From: Leyella stercorea
GTDB taxonomy: Bacteria; Bacteroidota; Bacteroidia; Bacteroidales; Bacteroidaceae
Assembly: GCF_021531355.1 (NCBI RefSeq)
Contig: NZ_JADYTS010000034.1
Span: 1 to 33,476, forward strand
Direction of reading: 5' to 3'
DNA: 33,476 bases
Positions 31,501-33,476 of this stretch are shown here, one piece after another; within the stretch, counting starts at the first letter, position 1, and every line of letters starts with the position of its first letter. A program made the position numbers and the translations under genes. The notes below the pieces were generated by a model. It saw only the letters and a program-made list of their open reading frames with translations. It had not been told where the DNA came from and ran no database searches.

Positions 31501-33476
31501 CTCCTCGGTGTTCTTGCCTGCAAAGCTGTCCAGCACGTCGCTCATAGCCTTGTCCAGCGGTTTCATCACCTGGTGTTCAAATAGAGTCATCTTGTCGCTC
31601 ATAGCACCCTGCATGGTGTTCTGCAGAACATAAGGGTTCATCGAACTCTTCACGTCCTCTATCTTCTTGATTGAGGGGTCTACAGCCTTCATCAGTTTCT
31701 CAAGCGAAAGCATGTTGTCCATAAACGCCTCTGTAGCCATATAGCCGTGAGCGTTCAGCATAGAATGGTATCTGTCAAGAGCAGTGGCAGCACTCGGAGC
31801 AGTACGGTAGTGTATCTGTCCGTCAGTAGCCTTGTCCCATTCCTCACGGCTCATGTCCTCAAAGTCGTGGTTCTTGCCGTCGTTCTCGTAGAACTCGCCA
31901 CCGTGGATTTTCGTATACTCCACATTCTCGTGCTCTATCTTCCACTTCACGGCATCAGCCCTCATCTTCCACCACGGATCATTGCCTTTCTTCTGTACGT
32001 TCTTCGCCAGCCACAGCATATACTTCACGTCCTTCACGTTAGGCGATATTCTGTAGCCTATCTCGTGCAAGGCATCTGTCACCTTGTTCTTGATGTTGTT
32101 CCAGAACCCGGGTTCGCCCTTGCCCTTCTCGGTGCTCTCGGCTATAAACTCCTCTATAGCGTCATAGAATCCCATAGAGTCCTTGTCCATACGTTCCTTC
32201 ACATAGGCTCTCAGTTCGGCATTCACCGGATTGTCTAAGTCCATCCAAAGACCTCTCATATAGTCTTTGAACTTGTCTCCGAGCAATCCTCTCATGCCCT
32301 TATGTCCCACGGTCTCGTGCCAAACGGTTTTCTCCGCAGTATACGAGTCGTGTATGTTCGGCATATACAGATGCACCTCGCCTGTATTCTCGTCATACCA
32401 GCCCGTCACCTGCTTGCCGTTCTCAATGTCACGGCGCACCTGCTCGTTGCCAATCTCCTCAACCGAGTTCACCATCTTCACCTTACCGCCAGTCTGCTTC
32501 GATACTTTCTCCACAGTCTCAGCAATCCTGCCTTCCAATGGCTCAGTCGGCTTAGATAGGCCCAGTGAGGCGTCACCTTTCGCCTTGTTATACACCTCGG
32601 CAGCATGCTCGATTCTGTACATCTCACCCTTGCCCTCGTACTTCTTCTTCAAGTATCGCTGCATTTCCTCCTCAGTCATGTCAGCCAACTTGCAAGTCAG
32701 TTTCTTAAGCTCCGCAAGCACAGCCTGGCTCGTCTCGTTTCTTGTCTGACGTTCCTGCTGTTCAAAGGTCTCGTACGTACTAGCAAGGAATTTCTTCTTC
32801 TGCTCGGCATTATATCCCTCCATGTCAAACGGAATGGAATAGTCCTTCCAGTCGCCTCTGACACGCACGTTGATGCCGCCCTCGTTAAAGTCTACCCTTG
32901 CGTCCTTCAACTCCTTCAAGTCCTTAACCGTCTGCTTGCTCTTCTTCATCATTATCGCATTTGTGTCGATAATGCGGTCGGGCATTTCCACGTCGCGCAA
33001 ATCCTCGAAGAAGTCCTCTATCTTGTCGTAGTGTCCGCCCAAGTCCCACTTCTCCACACTGCCAGCCTTGGCACGCATAGCCTCGTTGCTTATCTTGTCC
33101 ACTACTACTACACGGCAGACAACATTAGTACCTGCCTGCTTGAACACGATGTCTGGCAGCTCTACCTCCGCACGCATTACGGCGGTCTTCTCGCCCTTAA
33201 TCCATTTCTCAAACTTCTTGTCTGTCGAACCTCTCGGTATGAGAGCAACAACACGACCGCCTTCCTCCAAGTGCTTGAATGCCTTACCCAAGTGAGCAAT
33301 GGCTGTCGCTCCTGCCGTACCAAACGGTGGGTTCATTACTACTACGTCGTGCTTGTTGCTGATGTCGTAGTTCTCGAATATGGTGTTTTGGAACTTTCGG
33401 CCAAGTCCTCCTGCCTTCAACTGTAGTTTGGTGAACAGGCTCTGACTCGGCTCTATCGCTACCATTTGATTGCCCT
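28510..33476 (-). CDS. Giant polyvalent protein: methyltransferase, HExxH domain, LPD38-like (5' end off-window)
   Basis: At least 1,655 residues; the frame is open to the window edge, and the first visible residues (GNQ before MVAIEPS) look like the interior of a methyltransferase, so the start lies further right. Visible parts, numbered from the Met at 33465: an adenine-type methyltransferase (NPPFG at 45-49, then GGRVVALIPRG); a linker containing repeat array 7 (about 297-308); an HExxH site (HETVGH, 383-388) of a zincin-like peptidase; long helical regions; an LPD38-like segment around 1030-1070 (PEFVMRNIIRDAEMASSNV); a hydrophobic stretch (about 1278-1300); and a basic C-terminus. Such polyvalent proteins are packaged and injected with DNA in some phages (for example DarB-like), modifying or protecting phage DNA. 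Confidence 0.8.
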   Translation of the reverse strand, partial: GNQMVAIEPSQSLFTKLQLKAGGLGRKFQNTIFENYDISNKHDVVVMNPPFGTAGATAIAHLGKAFKHLEEGGRVVALIPRGSTDKKFEKWIKGEKTAVMRAEVELPDIVFKQAGTNVVCRVVVVDKISNEAMRAKAGSVEKWDLGGHYDKIEDFFEDLRDVEMPDRIIDTNAIMMKKSKQTVKDLKELKDARVDFNEGGINVRVRGDWKDYSIPFDMEGYNAEQKKKFLASTYETFEQQERQTRNETSQAVLAELKKLTCKLADMTEEEMQRYLKKKYEGKGEMYRIEHAAEVYNKAKGDASLGLSKPTEPLEGRIAETVEKVSKQTGGKVKMVNSVEEIGNEQVRRDIENGKQVTGWYDENTGEVHLYMPNIHDSYTAEKTVWHETVGHKGMRGLLGDKFKDYMRGLWMDLDNPVNAELRAYVKERMDKDSMGFYDAIEEFIAESTEKGKGEPGFWNNIKNKVTDALHEIGYRISPNVKDVKYMLWLAKNVQKKGNDPWWKMRADAVKWKIEHENVEYTKIHGGEFYENDGKNHDFEDMSREEWDKATDGQIHYRTAPSAATALDRYHSMLNAHGYMATEAFMDNMLSLEKLMKAVDPSIKKIEDVKSSMNPYVLQNTMQGAMSDKMTLFEHQVMKPLDKAMSDVLDSFAGKNTEEKIRECNLYMIGKHGLERNRVLFVRDKIREKRKVKSEESDSIDALEAAWNGEKNDLGQKLRSGQIDLREYYRQMDEWIVQNIDKDFKAEEHDYSGMHGLQEIDDLKSPYDDAGAIDSVMSQEAKMENQKKGSVDNLWNRIKDATNYSINSDYENGLMSEELRDRVASMFDWYVPLRKFDEATAEDVYGYISGEDGKGFIGETLMNAKGRKSLSDVNVLAQIGAMANRAIRNGGQNAVKQAFARFVRNSGEQNLVKETKVWVEKKGTDMNGNDIWEEAYPQIPDNASAHDIATIVDAFETDMKTKQAKGEAKTLSNSTDIGFKFARAKNKSEHFVDVKIAGRTHSFVVLGNPRAAQALNGMLENSSPNSALLKGLKSTTRFMAQMATSYSPEFVMRNIIRDAEMASSNVTAKEGVMYGFKWARYYAELNPLNVAFNEGAGALKSLKWKDLKNGVGMGLYARYREGTLGNSKMERYFKEFMQNGGETGWVQVKTMQEWEKEYKRDVSREHSKVAKTGKALRDFLVGNVENLNEVAENMARFATFCTSRDLGRSAVRSAYDAKQVSANFNRHGSGDAIKTFKNGEMGTSKEMRRNVYGTIASYLRNYSMFFNAGVQSTHLLMNNVKKAPVGTVASMMAIPFGLGIMAAVVNNAMIASEDEKKRKGVKDPYGELPEYIRRNNLCIYKGGGKFVTIPLAIELRAFYGLGDIAAGMTTAKNVKSTRNVAMDAVGCMSQLLPVVDFTNTSAFDKEPGKETLKGVLPTAAAPFVEWWLNSDWKGTPIRREGDYTKNRPAWMNAYSGTPEKLMDLNKWVNAKTNDVAPGNENMRGNSLLDEATDPAMLNHIIGTLGGGAATFITRGTGLVLKYADGREQEIETKDIPFLRSLMYTPSEQTSMARTKAKWYGYKESMEKSTSNYSMLKNKNVPLTERIRNAADRHRFEQSADYARIRIIKDAEKQMKRWNKMKRLNADDKKQVDFANKNIEMIMQKAVEQMDGISEG
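32540..32571 (+). repeat. Decamer repeat array 7, inside the giant gene
   Basis: Units GGCTCAGTC, GGCTTAGATA, GGCCCAGTGA and a decayed GGCG, in the same orientation as the intergenic arrays. Read on the minus strand it encodes about ASLGLSKPTEPLE, in frame, in the linker between the methyltransferase and peptidase-like parts. Confidence 0.8.

Noticed and set aside
32605..33426. Plus-strand open frame of 273 codons at the right end
   Set aside because: Antisense to the methyltransferase part of the giant gene, which has the NPPFG motif; no independent support.

Overview
The window looks like the left end of an integrated temperate phage in a gut-type Bacteroidales host, most likely Prevotella/Segatella-like. 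The host clues are a Bacteroidetes promoter (TTTG, 20 bp, TAnnTTTG) in front of a tRNA-Lys gene, tRNA-Lys without an encoded CCA, and TTTTGAR-type intergenic repeats. Bases 1-905 are host DNA, with a uracil-DNA-glycosylase-superfamily gene on the minus strand. The tRNA-Lys(UUU) gene at 906-978 is the likely attachment site. A tyrosine recombinase follows, and everything to its right reads as phage. The window ends inside a giant phage gene, so the right end of the prophage, its attR, and its replication and repressor genes are not visible.

Layout: (1) 1280-2416, integrase. (2) 2517-4305, plus strand: holin, GH19 endolysin, a one-gene spanin candidate and a small helix-turn-helix protein. (3) 4475-8244, plus strand: a run of small proteins common in gut phages (Gly/Trp-rich coiled-coil protein, small accessory proteins, HELLH zincin-like protein). 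It is interrupted by an antisense HNH homing-type endonuclease at 5418-6068. (4) 8287-16984, minus strand: scaffold, major capsid protein, connector-like proteins, tail-fibre genes, a DUF4376-like protein and a membrane protein. It converges on a bidirectional terminator at 8243-8286. (5) 17144-27269, plus strand: portal, three or four related small virion proteins, small and large terminase subunits, and a large tail protein. (6) 27470-33476, minus strand: a rhomboid-type intramembrane protease, an unrecognised conserved phage protein, and a giant protein combining a DNA methyltransferase, an HExxH peptidase-like segment and an LPD38-like region.

The long portal, the absence of a tape-measure protein, the large tail-hub-like protein and the giant polyvalent protein suggest a short-tailed (podovirus-like) virion. 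Capsid/scaffold and portal/terminase are transcribed divergently from 16985-17143.

Three things stand out. First, a family of tandem approximately 10-bp repeats (GGCYYAGWAA) fills most of the larger intergenic gaps of the right half, always in the same DNA orientation, and one array lies inside the coding sequence of the giant gene. Second, a phage-encoded rhomboid protease is present with all catalytic residues. Third, the capsid protein has a signal-peptide/transmembrane-like N-terminus. The second and third together suggest a testable, purely inferred link between capsid maturation and intramembrane proteolysis.
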